From assembly GCF_004114915.1 (NCBI RefSeq), contig NZ_CP022219.1, positions 6,044,501 to 6,108,500 on the forward strand: a stretch of 64,000 bases of DNA. Direction: 5' to 3'. This DNA comes from Bradyrhizobium guangxiense (GTDB lineage: Bacteria > Pseudomonadota > Alphaproteobacteria > Rhizobiales > Xanthobacteraceae). Shown one piece after another: positions 53,757-63,026 of the stretch. Under the pieces are notes generated by a model. The model was not told where the DNA came from, ran no database searches, and was given only the letters and a program-made list of their open reading frames with translations. A program made the translations under genes and the position numbers. Numbering within the stretch: the first letter of the stretch is position 1; every line of letters starts with the position of its first letter.

Positions 53757-54005
53757 TCAGGCCGCTGCGCTGAGATCGTAGGCGTCCTGGATGTCGGCGA
53801 CGATCTCCGAGGCCTCCCAGACCGCGCGCGGCTCGACCGATTGCAGGGTCACCGTCCAGTTGCCGCCCCGGCGGGTGCGGGGAACGCTGACGACGTCGAA
53901 GCGGACGTTGCGGCACAGCGGGTGGCGGGCCAGCGCATGGGCGACGCGAATTCGGATTTCGTCCAGCGTCGCGGCTGTCTTGCTGTTGAGATAATCGAAG
54001 TCCAT
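53757..54005 (-). CDS. Small conserved hypothetical protein
   Basis: The 82-residue protein starts MDFDYLNSKTAATLDEIRIR at 54005, after an AGAGGGACAGGCG stretch. No signal peptide; it is predicted to be one alpha/beta unit (NVRFDVVSVPRTRRGGNWTV, then EASEIVADIQDAY). I know of no function. It is transcribed in the same direction as the exported hypothetical genes. Confidence 0.65.
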   Translation of the reverse strand: MDFDYLNSKTAATLDEIRIRVAHALARHPLCRNVRFDVVSVPRTRRGGNWTVTLQSVEPRAVWEASEIVADIQDAYDLSAAA

Positions 54006-54169
54006 CGCCTGTCCCTCTCGTCCTGATTGGCGGCCGTGAGGGGATTCTTGGCGGGCGATGGTTAATCCGCCGTTAAGTGGGGCGGGCCGGAACAGCACGG
54101 GATTAACTGTGATTGATGCACCGGCGTCTTCGCTCCCCCTCCCCGTTCTTGCGAGGAGACGCGCAGAAC

Positions 54170-55135
54170 CTATCGCCCAACCGCCTCCCGATATTCGACG
54201 AGGGTCCGCGCAACGAGACCCTCGACGGCGGGCACATCGGTGACCCCAGAGGTCGAATGCCCGCCGCTCCAGATATCGCGCCAGCGTTTGGGGCGGCTTT
54301 CGCGCGCGGCGACGTCGATATCCTTGGCGATGTCAATCGCGCCGCGTCCCGGCAAATCGTGGGGATCGAGCCCGGCGGCCAGGATCGATGGCCTCAGCAT
54401 GTTGGTCTGCAAGCCCGTGAACGCCGTGGTCAGCAAGATGTCGTCGGCGCTGCTCTCGACCAGCATCTTCTTGTGACGCTCGTCCGCCATGCTCTCGCGC
54501 GTCGCGATGAACTTGGTGCCCATATAGGCAAGATCGCAGCCGAGCATTTCTGCCGCGTGCAGCGCGCGGCCGTCGCTGATGCCGCCTGCGAGCACGATGA
54601 TGCCGTCAAAGAACGCGCGCACCGCGCGGACGAAGGCGAACGGGTTGAGCCAGCCGGTCTGCCCGCCCGCGCCCGCGGTGAGCAGCACCAGCCCGTCGGC
54701 GCCGGCTTCCGCCGCGCGCTCGGCATGGCGGATGGAAGCGACGTCCGCCAGCACCAGCGCCCCGGCATCGTGCAGCGGCGTCAACACGGGCGCGGGCGAG
54801 CCGACCGAGGTGATGACGATCTCGGGCCTGTGCCGCAACAGCACGGCAAGATCCTGCTCCAGCCGCGCGTTGGAGCGGTGCACGATCAGGTTCGGGCAAA
54901 GCGGCGCGGCCCTGCGGCCGGCCTGATCTTCGTGCCTGCGCAAGCGCGTCTCGATCGCGGTCAGCCATTCATCGAGCTGGTCAGTGCTGCGGCAATTCGC
55001 GGTGGGGAAGCTGCCGATCACCCCGTTGCCGCAGGCCGCGACCATGAGCTCGACGCCCGACACCAGGAACATCGGAGCTGCGATCAGTGGCAGAGCGAGG
55101 CGATCGCCGAAGCGTTGCATTCGATCTGATGGCAC
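54170..55135 (-). CDS. Nitronate-monooxygenase-like flavoprotein
   Basis: The 321-residue TIM-barrel flavoprotein of the NPD/NMO family has LPLIAAPMFLVSGVELMVAA, NGVIGSFPTAN and LVLLTAGAGGQTGWLNPFAF. The catalytic His expected in the AGGH motif is Gln159 here. The GTG at 55135 has a GGAGG site five bases before it and gives the usual family length; the longer frame to 55261 is unconserved. It is divergent from an acyl-CoA ligase. It may be a non-canonical or enoyl-reductase-like member. Confidence 0.8.
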   Translation of the reverse strand: MPSDRMQRFGDRLALPLIAAPMFLVSGVELMVAACGNGVIGSFPTANCRSTDQLDEWLTAIETRLRRHEDQAGRRAAPLCPNLIVHRSNARLEQDLAVLLRHRPEIVITSVGSPAPVLTPLHDAGALVLADVASIRHAERAAEAGADGLVLLTAGAGGQTGWLNPFAFVRAVRAFFDGIIVLAGGISDGRALHAAEMLGCDLAYMGTKFIATRESMADERHKKMLVESSADDILLTTAFTGLQTNMLRPSILAAGLDPHDLPGRGAIDIAKDIDVAARESRPKRWRDIWSGGHSTSGVTDVPAVEGLVARTLVEYREAVGR

Positions 55136-55243
55136 GCATTCCTCCCTCGTGCGGGCTTTGTCGTTTCCTCCCGCAGTCTCTGTGCTAGCGTCATCGGCAA
55201 CATTGGCACGCCAGAAGCCGGTGACAAAGCAACGAGGAAACAT

Positions 55244-56806
55244 ATGTCCGATCCGCTCCACGCATCGTCCCCGACTTGTGCGCAGACGCTACGGGCGCTG
55301 TCGCGCTATCCCGGCCGCACCGCTTTCGCCTGGCCCGGCGGATCGCTGAGCTACCAAGGCACCATCGACCTGATCGGGCGCGTCCAGAATGTATTCATGC
55401 GGCTCGGATTGCCGCCGGGCGCACGCGTCGCCTTCCTCACTGCGAACCGCGCCGACACCTGGTGCGCCGGCGTTGCCGCGCAATTGTCGCGGCTCTGCGT
55501 CACCTGGCTGCATCCGTTGGGATCGCTGGAGGACCAGCTGTTCCAGCTCGAAGATGCCGAGGCCGAGATGCTGGTGGTCGATGCGGCCGCCTTCCGCGAC
55601 CGCGGCGGCGAGCTTGCCACGAGGGCGAGCCGGCTGAGGGCGGTCTTCACCATAGGACCGGCCGGCTACGGTCTCGATCTGTTGGCAGCGATCGAGAGCG
55701 CGGGACACGCCAGCGCGCGAAATCTCGCCAGCCTCGACGATCTCTCGACGCTGAACTATACCGGCGGCACCACCGGAAAATCCAAGGGCGCGCTGCGCTA
55801 TCACCGCGAGAATGCCGGAGCCGCCGGCGCCATCCTCGCCGATTTCGAGATCCCCGACGCGGCACGCTATCTCACCGTCGCGCCGATCAGCCATGTTGCG
55901 GGCACCAAAGTGCTGCCGACCCTGATGCGCGGCGGCACGGTGCATATGCTCAAAGGTTTCGATCCCGAGGCCGTGCTCACCACGATCGCACGCGAGCGCA
56001 TCAACTTCACGCTGTTCGTCCCGACCATGATCTACGTGCTGCTCGACCATCCTGCGCTTGACAAGACCGACCTGTCATCGCTCGAGTTGGTGCTCTACGG
56101 GGCCTCAGCGATGTCGCCGAGCCGGCTGGTCGAGGGCATCGAGCGCATCGGGCCGGTGTTCTCCCAGCTTTATGGCCAGACCGAATGCTATCCGGTCTCG
56201 GTGCTGCGCAAGGCGGATCACGATCCCAAGACGCCGGAACTGTTCCTGTCCTGCGGTTTCCCGATCGCAGCCTGCGAGGTCAAGATCCTCGACGACAACG
56301 ACCAGGAGGTGAAGACGGGCGAGGCCGGCGAGATCTGCGTGCGCGCCCCGCATGTGATGGCGGAGTACTGGAAGCGGCCCGACATCACCGCCGAGACGCT
56401 GAAGAACGGCTGGGTCCACACCGGCGACATCGCGCGCAAGGACGAGCGCGGCTACATGTTCATCCTCGACCGCAAGAAGGACATGATCGTGTCCGGCGGG
56501 TTCAACATCTTCCCGCGCGAGGTCGAGGACGTGCTGTCGCAACATGCCGATGTCGCCATGGTCGCGGTCGTCGGCATTCCCGACGAGAAATGGGGCGAAG
56601 CCGTCACCGCCATCGTAGTCCCGCGCGATGGCGCAAGACCGGATCCGGACGAGCTGATCAACCTGGTGAAGGTGCGAAAGGGCTCGGCGCATGCGCCCAA
56701 GCAGATCCAGTTCGTCAAGCAATTGCCGATGACCGGCGTCGGCAAGATCGACAAGAAGGTACTGCGTGCGGGGTTCTGGAGCGGAAGGGACCGGATGGTG
56801 GGGTAG
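55244..56806 (+). CDS. AMP-forming acyl-CoA ligase
   Basis: This 520-residue ANL-superfamily enzyme has LNYTGGTTGKSKGALRYHRE, YGQTECYPVSVL, GWVHTGDIARKDERGYMFIL and KKDMIVSGGFNIFPREVEDV; the C-terminal catalytic Lys falls in LPMTGVGKIDKKVL. It links a carboxylate, probably short/medium-chain or aromatic, to CoA. It shares a 108-bp gap with the divergent flavoprotein gene. A CoA thioesterase and second flavoprotein lie 2-4 kb away. Confidence 0.9.
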   Translation: MSDPLHASSPTCAQTLRALSRYPGRTAFAWPGGSLSYQGTIDLIGRVQNVFMRLGLPPGARVAFLTANRADTWCAGVAAQLSRLCVTWLHPLGSLEDQLFQLEDAEAEMLVVDAAAFRDRGGELATRASRLRAVFTIGPAGYGLDLLAAIESAGHASARNLASLDDLSTLNYTGGTTGKSKGALRYHRENAGAAGAILADFEIPDAARYLTVAPISHVAGTKVLPTLMRGGTVHMLKGFDPEAVLTTIARERINFTLFVPTMIYVLLDHPALDKTDLSSLELVLYGASAMSPSRLVEGIERIGPVFSQLYGQTECYPVSVLRKADHDPKTPELFLSCGFPIAACEVKILDDNDQEVKTGEAGEICVRAPHVMAEYWKRPDITAETLKNGWVHTGDIARKDERGYMFILDRKKDMIVSGGFNIFPREVEDVLSQHADVAMVAVVGIPDEKWGEAVTAIVVPRDGARPDPDELINLVKVRKGSAHAPKQIQFVKQLPMTGVGKIDKKVLRAGFWSGRDRMVG

Positions 56807-56945
56807 ATACCCCGGAATTCTACGGTGTCGTTGTGGCCCGGAGACCACAACGCGCAACGGAGTGTGCGCCCGCCACGCCCGCACAATTGCCGGCGAATCG
56901 GGGAATCACCTAGACCGCTGATGGGGCTGGGAAGCGGAGTAAGGC

Positions 56946-57044
56946 ATGAGAGTCGCTTCCCTGGAAAGTGCAGTCGCCGCGATCACCTTGATCACGGCTA
57001 TCGTCGTGGTGCTGTGGGAGATCAAGATCTTCTACGGAATGTGA
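56946..57044 (+). CDS. Possible 32-residue single-span membrane protein
   Basis: The frame MRVASLESAVAAITLITAIV continues with a hydrophobic run and ends KIFYGM. An AAGG lies just before the ATG, and a GGAG 11 bases upstream. It fills an otherwise empty gap between the ligase and the EamA gene. Small proteins like this are missed by most gene finders, and only the membrane-like composition supports it. Confidence 0.45.
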   Translation: MRVASLESAVAAITLITAIVVVLWEIKIFYGM

Positions 57045-57092
57045 ACTGGCAGGATGGCAAGCATCCCTTCCGCGGCGGCGGAAGCTTGCCGT

Positions 57093-58013
57093 TCAATCAC
57101 CCAGCGCCGGCACAGCCGGGTCCGACATCCATAATGGCCGACGAAACAGCGCAGCGCAGGCGACGCCAGCAAGCGCGACCCCTCCCCCGATGATGTGGAA
57201 GGCGCGGACGGGTTCGCCGAGCAGCGCGATGGCGCCGAGCGCGGCGAGCACAGGCAGCAAGTTCATGAAGATCGCACAGCGGTTGGGACCGAGGACCTGC
57301 ACACCGCGAACCCACAAGAACGGAAGCACGATCGAGGCAAGACCTCCAGCATAGGCTATCAGCGGCAACGTCTCCGTGTTCAGCGCGCGCATCGGAGCGG
57401 GCGTCGCGAGGAATGCCGGAAACATGATCGCGAGCGCGCACAGCGCCTGCATGTAGGTCGATTGCCAGCCCGCGACCGGGAGGTCCCAACGCTTCAGCAG
57501 GACGCCGTAGAGCGCATAGACCAGCGCGGCGACAAACATCAGGAGATCGCCGGGACGCACGCCGCCCCGCAGCAGTGCGACCGGATCGCCGCCGCTGACG
57601 AGATAGACGAGGCCGGCGAGCGACAGCATGCCGCCGCCGACCAGTCCGACGGTCGGCGTCTCCCGAAGCAGCACCGCGCTCAGCAGCACTGTGAGCAGCG
57701 GCGTCAGCGCCGTAAACACCGCCATGTTGGTCGCGCTGGTGGTCTCGGCAGCGAGATACGACAAGCTCTGGAACAGGCACATCGCAAGGAAGCCGAGCAC
57801 CGCGAACTGTCCGAAATGCCGCCAGATCACCGTCCGGTTGCGCCAGGCCGGCGCGGCGACGAACAGGCTCATGCATCCGGTCGCGAGCAGCAGGCGATAG
57901 AACGTGATCGCCTCGGGCCCGATGGTGTGAGCGGACAACCGTGAGACGATCACGTTGCCCGCCCACAGCACAATCGCGAAGAACGGATAGAGGAAGGCGG
58001 CCTTGTTGGTCAT
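57093..58013 (-). CDS. EamA/DMT-family transporter
   Basis: The 306-residue protein has ten hydrophobic segments in two EamA repeats, begins MTNKAAFLYPFFAIVLWAGN, and has PEAITFYRLLLATGCMSLFV and VQVLGPNRCAIFMNLLPVLA. It is probably a metabolite exporter in the inner membrane. It is divergent from an AraC-type regulator 97 bp away, a usual regulator-exporter arrangement. Confidence 0.87.
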   Translation of the reverse strand: MTNKAAFLYPFFAIVLWAGNVIVSRLSAHTIGPEAITFYRLLLATGCMSLFVAAPAWRNRTVIWRHFGQFAVLGFLAMCLFQSLSYLAAETTSATNMAVFTALTPLLTVLLSAVLLRETPTVGLVGGGMLSLAGLVYLVSGGDPVALLRGGVRPGDLLMFVAALVYALYGVLLKRWDLPVAGWQSTYMQALCALAIMFPAFLATPAPMRALNTETLPLIAYAGGLASIVLPFLWVRGVQVLGPNRCAIFMNLLPVLAALGAIALLGEPVRAFHIIGGGVALAGVACAALFRRPLWMSDPAVPALGD

Positions 58014-58110
58014 GGCTTCAACTCTTGAATTCAAACCGTCGAGGCCAAGCGTAATGCTTTCGCCAGCGTCCGTATCGCTCTAGAATGACCGGGACTGTCG
58101 AGATTGGGAC

Positions 58111-58884
58111 ATGCTGGACGAGCTCACCACACGGCATCTTGCGTTCCATGCCACGAGGCGCGCGCTGACTGCGATGGAGGTGGACTATCCCGATGGCGCC
58201 TCCACCGGCGTGCACGCGCATCCGACCGCACAGCTGCTCTACGCCATCGAAGGCGTCATGGTGGTGCGTTCGGCGGCGGGCACGTGGATCGTGCCGCCGA
58301 ACCGCGCGGTATGGCTCCCACCCGGTCTCGACCATGAGACGATCATGTCGGGGCGGGTACGGATCCGCACCGTCTTCGTCGACCCGAACGCCGCAGCGCA
58401 TCTGCCGGAGAAGAACTGCGTCATCGCAGTGTCGCCGCTACTGCGCGAGCTGGTCGTTGCGGCAACGCGCATTCCCGTCGACTATGACGAGGCCGGCCGC
58501 GACGGACGGTTGATGCGGCTGCTGCTCGACGAACTGCGCGTCTCGGACGTACTGCCTCTGCATCTGCCGTTCCCCGAAGACACCAGGCTTCGAACGATCT
58601 GCTCAGCCATCGCCGACAACCCATCGGACAATTCGACCGTCGAGCATTGGGCCGGGCGCGTCGGGGTCACCGCCAAGACAATTCACCGCCTGTTCGCGAG
58701 ACAGACCGGGATGAGTTTCGCGCAATGGCGACAGCAGGCGCGCCTCCTGCATGCGCTGCGTCGCATCGCCTCCGGCGAGAAGATCATCGACGTCGCCTTC
58801 GATTGCGGCTACGCCAGCCAAAGCGCCTTTGCCGCAATGTTCCGCCGGCACTTTGGCGTGCCGCCGTCGATGTTTTATCGTTGA
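58111..58884 (+). CDS. AraC-family transcriptional regulator (cupin sensor)
   Basis: The 257-residue protein has an N-terminal cupin-type effector domain (about 20-110; GVHAHPTAQLLYAIEGVMVV, WIVPPNRAVWLPPGLDHE) and a C-terminal double helix-turn-helix (about 160-257; VGVTAKTIHRLFARQTGMSF and VAFDCGYASQSAFAAMFRRH). The divergent EamA exporter is the most likely target. The effector is unknown. Confidence 0.9.
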   Translation: MLDELTTRHLAFHATRRALTAMEVDYPDGASTGVHAHPTAQLLYAIEGVMVVRSAAGTWIVPPNRAVWLPPGLDHETIMSGRVRIRTVFVDPNAAAHLPEKNCVIAVSPLLRELVVAATRIPVDYDEAGRDGRLMRLLLDELRVSDVLPLHLPFPEDTRLRTICSAIADNPSDNSTVEHWAGRVGVTAKTIHRLFARQTGMSFAQWRQQARLLHALRRIASGEKIIDVAFDCGYASQSAFAAMFRRHFGVPPSMFYR

Positions 58885-58983
58885 GGCGGTGACGGTGCGC
58901 AGGCGCCGAGTCCGCGAGCGCTCACGGCGCGTCAGGTGTCATCGCCTGGCTCGACCCGGCAGAATCAGGTGTTCCAGAGTGCC

Positions 58984-59757
58984 TCACCGCTTCTCGATCA
59001 CCAGGCTCTGCACCGCACGGCCAAAATAACCCTGCCTGTCGGCGAGGCGCGACATTGCGAGCCCGGTGCCGTCGGGGCCGATCCAGGATTCACCGTCGAG
59101 CAAGATCCATTCGCCGACCGGCTGGCGTGCGAAGCTGACCGTGAGGTCGGCGTTGATGTAGGTCCAGGCGCGGAAATCCAGCGTCGAGGCGGTGCCGTTG
59201 GAGAAATCGGCGGCGACCATTGCGCGCATGGCCTGGGAGATCGCTTCGCCCTCGATCAACGGATGATCGACGCGAAACCAGATCGCGCCGGCGCCGGCCT
59301 GGCCGAAGCGGCCGCGCGCAGCACGCATCGAGACCGAACGCACGAACGGGCTGGTGGCGGCGTGACCGTCCTCGACCAGCGAATCCTCAGGCGAGGCCAG
59401 CGTGACCGGCAGCTCCCTGACGTCCTCGGGCAGCGACAGTGCCTGGCGCTTGATCTTGAGCACGGTTGCGCCGACGACCTGCACGCCGTCGGCCAGCAGC
59501 TTGATCTCGCAGAGCTGGATCTTGCGACCCTCGCGCAAGACATCGGTCACGATCGCGAGCGGCGCCACCGGCACCGGGCGCATCAGATCGATGGTGACGC
59601 GCGCGATGTCCATCGTAACAGGCGCCGGAATGCGTTCGGCCGCCCATGTCACCAGCGACGCGGGCGCCGAGCCGTGCTGCATGCGCCGGTCCCAGGGACC
59701 GGCGGCATCCGGACTGGTGACGACGTTGTTGCCGTCGACGCGGTAGATGGCGGTCAT
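58984..59757 (-). CDS. Acyl-CoA thioesterase family protein (double hotdog)
   Basis: The 257-residue protein resembles TesB-type thioesterases: two hotdog halves with HGSAPASLVTWAAERIPA (first) and GSxxxDFRAWTYINADLT-like segment TASTLDFRAWTYINADLTVS (second). It should hydrolyse an acyl-CoA. The gene follows the second flavoprotein gene by 22 bp on the same strand, so the two probably act on the same acid pathway. Substrate unknown. Confidence 0.8.
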   Translation of the reverse strand: MTAIYRVDGNNVVTSPDAAGPWDRRMQHGSAPASLVTWAAERIPAPVTMDIARVTIDLMRPVPVAPLAIVTDVLREGRKIQLCEIKLLADGVQVVGATVLKIKRQALSLPEDVRELPVTLASPEDSLVEDGHAATSPFVRSVSMRAARGRFGQAGAGAIWFRVDHPLIEGEAISQAMRAMVAADFSNGTASTLDFRAWTYINADLTVSFARQPVGEWILLDGESWIGPDGTGLAMSRLADRQGYFGRAVQSLVIEKR

Positions 59758-59779
59758 GCTGCACTCGATCTCGGGACGA

Positions 59780-60748
59780 TCACAGCGGCGGATCGACCGC
59801 TTCGTCGTATTCCTTCTTGAAGCGCGCGATCAGTTCGGCGGCGGGGACGACCTTGTCGATGCTGCCGATGCCCTGGCCCGAGCCCCAGATTTCCTTCCAG
59901 GCCTTCGGCTTGGCGCGCTCGCCGGAGGCGTCGGTGCCGAAATTCATCTTGGAGGGATCGGAGGTCGGCAGATTGTCGGGATCCATGCCGGCGGCGAGGA
60001 TCGAGGGCTTGAGATAGTTGCCGTGCACGCCGGTGAAGAGATTGGAATAGACGATGTCGTCGGCACTCGAACCGGCGATCATCTCCTTGTAGCGTTCGAC
60101 CGCGTTGGCTTCTTTCGTCGCGATGAAGGCGGAGCCGATATAGGCGAAGTCGGCGCCGAGGATGCGCGCGGCGCGGATCGCCTTGCCGTTGCCGATCGCA
60201 CCCGACAGCGCGATCGGGCCGTCGAACCACTTGCGCGTCTCGGCGACGAAGGCCAGCGGCGAGATGGTGCCGGCATGGCCGCCGGCGCCGGCCGCGACCA
60301 GGATCAGGCCGTCGGCGCCCTTCTCGATCGCCTTGTGCGCGAATTTCTGGTTGATCACGTCGTGAAAGACGATGCCGCCCCAGCCGTGCACGGCCTGGTT
60401 CAGCTCCTCGCGCGCCCCGAGCGAGGAGATGATCATCGGCACCTTGTACTTGGCGCAAAGCTGCATGTCGTGGTCAAGCCGGTTGTTCGACTTGTGCACG
60501 ATCTGGTTGACCGCGAACGGCGCCGACGGCTTGTCGGGATGGGCACGGTCATAGGCCGCGAGCTCCTCGGTGATGCGGGCCAGCCATTCGTCGAGCAGCT
60601 CCGGCGGCCGCGCGTTCAGCGCCGGAAACGAGCCGACCACACCCGCCTTGCACTGCGCGATCACGAGATCGGGCACCGAGATGATGAAGAGCGGCGAGCC
60701 GATCACGGGGATCGACAGACGCCCCTTGAACAAGGCGGGCATGGACAT
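59780..60748 (-). CDS. Nitronate monooxygenase-like flavoprotein (His-containing paralogue)
   Basis: The 322-residue TIM-barrel FMN protein has LSIPVIGSPLFIISVPDLVI, AGVVGSFPALN, KGADGLILVAAGAGGHAGTI (catalytic His158 present) and ADFAYIGSAFIATKEANAVE. It can oxidise alkyl nitronates using O2, though homologues are often of unknown physiological role. The start is the ATG at 60748; an extended frame to 60892 is unconserved. It is similar over its length to the Gln159 protein at 54170. Confidence 0.88.
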   Translation of the reverse strand: MSMPALFKGRLSIPVIGSPLFIISVPDLVIAQCKAGVVGSFPALNARPPELLDEWLARITEELAAYDRAHPDKPSAPFAVNQIVHKSNNRLDHDMQLCAKYKVPMIISSLGAREELNQAVHGWGGIVFHDVINQKFAHKAIEKGADGLILVAAGAGGHAGTISPLAFVAETRKWFDGPIALSGAIGNGKAIRAARILGADFAYIGSAFIATKEANAVERYKEMIAGSSADDIVYSNLFTGVHGNYLKPSILAAGMDPDNLPTSDPSKMNFGTDASGERAKPKAWKEIWGSGQGIGSIDKVVPAAELIARFKKEYDEAVDPPL

Positions 60749-60887
60749 TGCGAAACGATCCTCTGTTAGCCGGTCAATGGAAGGTTGGGCAGCATACCAA
60801 CAAGGCAATCTTTCCACTGTCAAGTATTGCGTTTGGCCGCCGCGGGGGAGCGACCGCCGCAATTCCAAGCAGCGGAATTCCTCTCCT

Positions 60888-61011
60888 GTCATTCCGGGGC
60901 GACGCGAAGCGTCGAGCTATGATGCGCGATTGCGCATCAGAGAATCCATCGGGCCTCAGCGCGAATGGTAGGATGGATTCCGGGTTCGCGCTTCGCGCGC
61001 CCCGGAATGAC
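60888..61011. repeat. Intergenic inverted repeat, GTCATTCCGGGGC type
   Basis: GTCATTCCGGGGC (60888-60900) is the reverse complement of GCCCCGGAATGAC (60999-61011), and the inner part carries ATCCATCGGG/GGATTCCGGG stems. It lies just past the aspA stop and upstream of the flavoprotein operon. It is a larger form of the element at 3399-3438 and may terminate aspA transcription. Confidence 0.8.
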
Positions 61012-61012
61012 G

Positions 61013-62413
61013 TCAAGAAATTAAATCCGGGTTGATCAACCGCTCGAACGAGAACATCTCGTCCCACTTCTGCTGCGTCAGCAGCTTGCGTTCGACGACC
61101 ACGATCTGGTGCAGCGACTTGCCGCTCTTGTAGCCTTCGCGCGCGATCTCGGCGCATTGCTTGTAGCCGAGCAGCGGCTTCAGCACCGTGACGATGCCGA
61201 GCGAGTTCAGCACCATGTTGCGGGTGTGCTCCTCGTTGGCGGTGATGCCGACCACGCAGTTCTCGCGCAGGCTGTTGACGGCGCGCTCCATGGTGCGGAT
61301 CGAAAAGAACAGCGCGAACGAGATCACCGGCTCCATCACGTTGAGCTGGAGCTGACCGGCGCTTGCTGCCAGTGTCACCGTGGTGTCGAGGCCGATGACG
61401 AGGAAGCTGGTCTGGTTGACGACCTCGGGGATGACGGGATTGACCTTGCCGGGCATGATCGAGGAGCCCGGCTGAAGCTGCGGCAGGTTGATCTCGTTGA
61501 AGCCGGCGCGCGGGCCGGAGGCGAGCAGGCGGATGTCGTTGCAGATCTTGGTCAGCTTGCTCGCGGTGCGCTTCAGCACGCCGGAAAGCTGCACATAGGC
61601 GCCGGTGTCCGAGGTTGCCTCGACCAGGTCGCCGGCGAGGATGAAGTCGACGCCGGTCAGCGCGCTCAGGTGCCGGACCGCGAGCTTGGGATAACCGACG
61701 GCCGCGGTCACGGAGGTGCCGATCGCCGTGGCGCCGAGATTGATCTCGCGCAGCAGCGCGCGTGCTTCCGAGATGCGATCGACCTCCTCGCCGATCGTGG
61801 TGCCCCAGCCCCGGAATTCAGCGCCGAGCGACATCGGCACGGCGTCCTGCAGATGCGTGCGGCCCATCTTCAGCACGCGATCGAATTCGCGGCCCTTGGT
61901 GAAGAAGGCTTCCTGGAGCTGGCGCAGCGCGGTCATGTAGCTCTCGAGCCGCAGGATCAGCGCCAGACGAAAAGCGGTCGGATAGGTGTCGTTGGTCGAC
62001 TGGCCGTAATTGACGTGATCGTTCGGGCTGACGTGCTGATAGTCGCCCTTGGCGAAGCCGAGCAATTCCAGCGCGAGGTTCGCAATCACCTCGTTGGCGT
62101 TCATGTTGGTCGATGTGCCGGCGCCGCCCTGGATGAAGTCGGTGACGAACTGGTCCATCATGTCGCCGGCGATGACGCGGTCGCAGCCGAGGATGATCGC
62201 GTCCGCGACCTTGGCGTCGATCGCGCCGAGATCGCGATTGGCCATGGCGGCGGCCTTCTTGACGTAACCGAGCGCCTTCACGAAGTAAGGCTCCTGGTTC
62301 ATCGGAATACCGGTGATGTGGAAGTTCTCCTTACCCCGGATGGTCTGGACGCCGTAATAGATGTCGTCGGCGATCTCACGCTGTCCGAGGAAGTCCTGCT
62401 CCGTACGGCTCAT
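61013..62413 (-). CDS. aspA: Aspartate ammonia-lyase
   Basis: The 466-residue enzyme interconverts aspartate and fumarate plus ammonia. Motifs: GQSTNDTYPTAFRLALILRL, GRTHLQDAVPMSLGAEFRGW and the signature LQPGSSIMPGKVNPVIPEVV (catalytic Ser in the SSIMPGK loop), ending in a C-terminal helix-rich domain. The ATG at 62413 follows an AAGGAG site; a GTG at 62419 is in frame but too close to it. It could feed the C4-dicarboxylate pool. Confidence 0.93.
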   Translation of the reverse strand: MSRTEQDFLGQREIADDIYYGVQTIRGKENFHITGIPMNQEPYFVKALGYVKKAAAMANRDLGAIDAKVADAIILGCDRVIAGDMMDQFVTDFIQGGAGTSTNMNANEVIANLALELLGFAKGDYQHVSPNDHVNYGQSTNDTYPTAFRLALILRLESYMTALRQLQEAFFTKGREFDRVLKMGRTHLQDAVPMSLGAEFRGWGTTIGEEVDRISEARALLREINLGATAIGTSVTAAVGYPKLAVRHLSALTGVDFILAGDLVEATSDTGAYVQLSGVLKRTASKLTKICNDIRLLASGPRAGFNEINLPQLQPGSSIMPGKVNPVIPEVVNQTSFLVIGLDTTVTLAASAGQLQLNVMEPVISFALFFSIRTMERAVNSLRENCVVGITANEEHTRNMVLNSLGIVTVLKPLLGYKQCAEIAREGYKSGKSLHQIVVVERKLLTQQKWDEMFSFERLINPDLIS

Positions 62414-62443
62414 GGGCACTCCTTGTTGCTCGCGCGACGTCCG

Positions 62444-62980
62444 TTAATTCAGGCACAGCGCGCTGGTCACGAATGTATCGGTGCGGCAGTCGTCCGGTTT
62501 GCGTTGCCTGCCCGGGATCAGGACCTTGGCCGAGCATTTTTCCGCGGAGTCGGCATTGAGGCTCTTGCCTTCCTTGTAACCCTTGCTCTGGCACAGGAGG
62601 TCGGCGGCCTGCTTGCAATCGGGCGCGCCGTTCGACGAGGCCGGACAGGCCATGCGGCCCGAGACCATGGTCGAGGGCTTGGTCAGCCGCGACAGGTCGT
62701 TCATGGTTTCACCGGGGCTTTTGATCGGCGGCAGGATCGAGGGCAGCTTGTCGAACAGCTTGCCCATTTCGTTGATCAGCCCGGGATTTTCCGCTGCCGC
62801 CGGCGGCGCCGAAGCTGCGGGGGTCGATGGCGGCGGCGCGGCCTGCGCCCCCTGCTCCCGCAGGCCGAGCGCCGGCGGCGCGGATTGCGGCCAAGCCGTC
62901 CCGCCGGCAAGCAGGAGCAGCAGCACTGCTGACATCAGCGTCCCGAGCCGCAGGGCGGGATTGCCGGATCGAACCATCAT
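62444..62980 (-). CDS. Exported Pro-rich hypothetical with cysteine-containing C-terminus
   Basis: The 178-residue protein has a signal peptide (ALRLGTLMSAVLLLLLAGGT), a Pro/Ala-rich linker (about 35-65) and a conserved C-terminal half with six cysteines (MACPASSNGAPDCKQAADLL, CQSKGYKEGKSLNADSAEKC and DDCRTDTFVTSALCLN). It is probably periplasmic and disulphide-bonded. I do not recognise the family. Its stop lies 30 bp upstream of the aspA start. Confidence 0.7.
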   Translation of the reverse strand: MMVRSGNPALRLGTLMSAVLLLLLAGGTAWPQSAPPALGLREQGAQAAPPPSTPAASAPPAAAENPGLINEMGKLFDKLPSILPPIKSPGETMNDLSRLTKPSTMVSGRMACPASSNGAPDCKQAADLLCQSKGYKEGKSLNADSAEKCSAKVLIPGRQRKPDDCRTDTFVTSALCLN

Positions 62981-63026
62981 GACGGCAACCGTAGCCGAAG
63001 CCGGCCCGGCGGCAAAGCCGCTGGCG

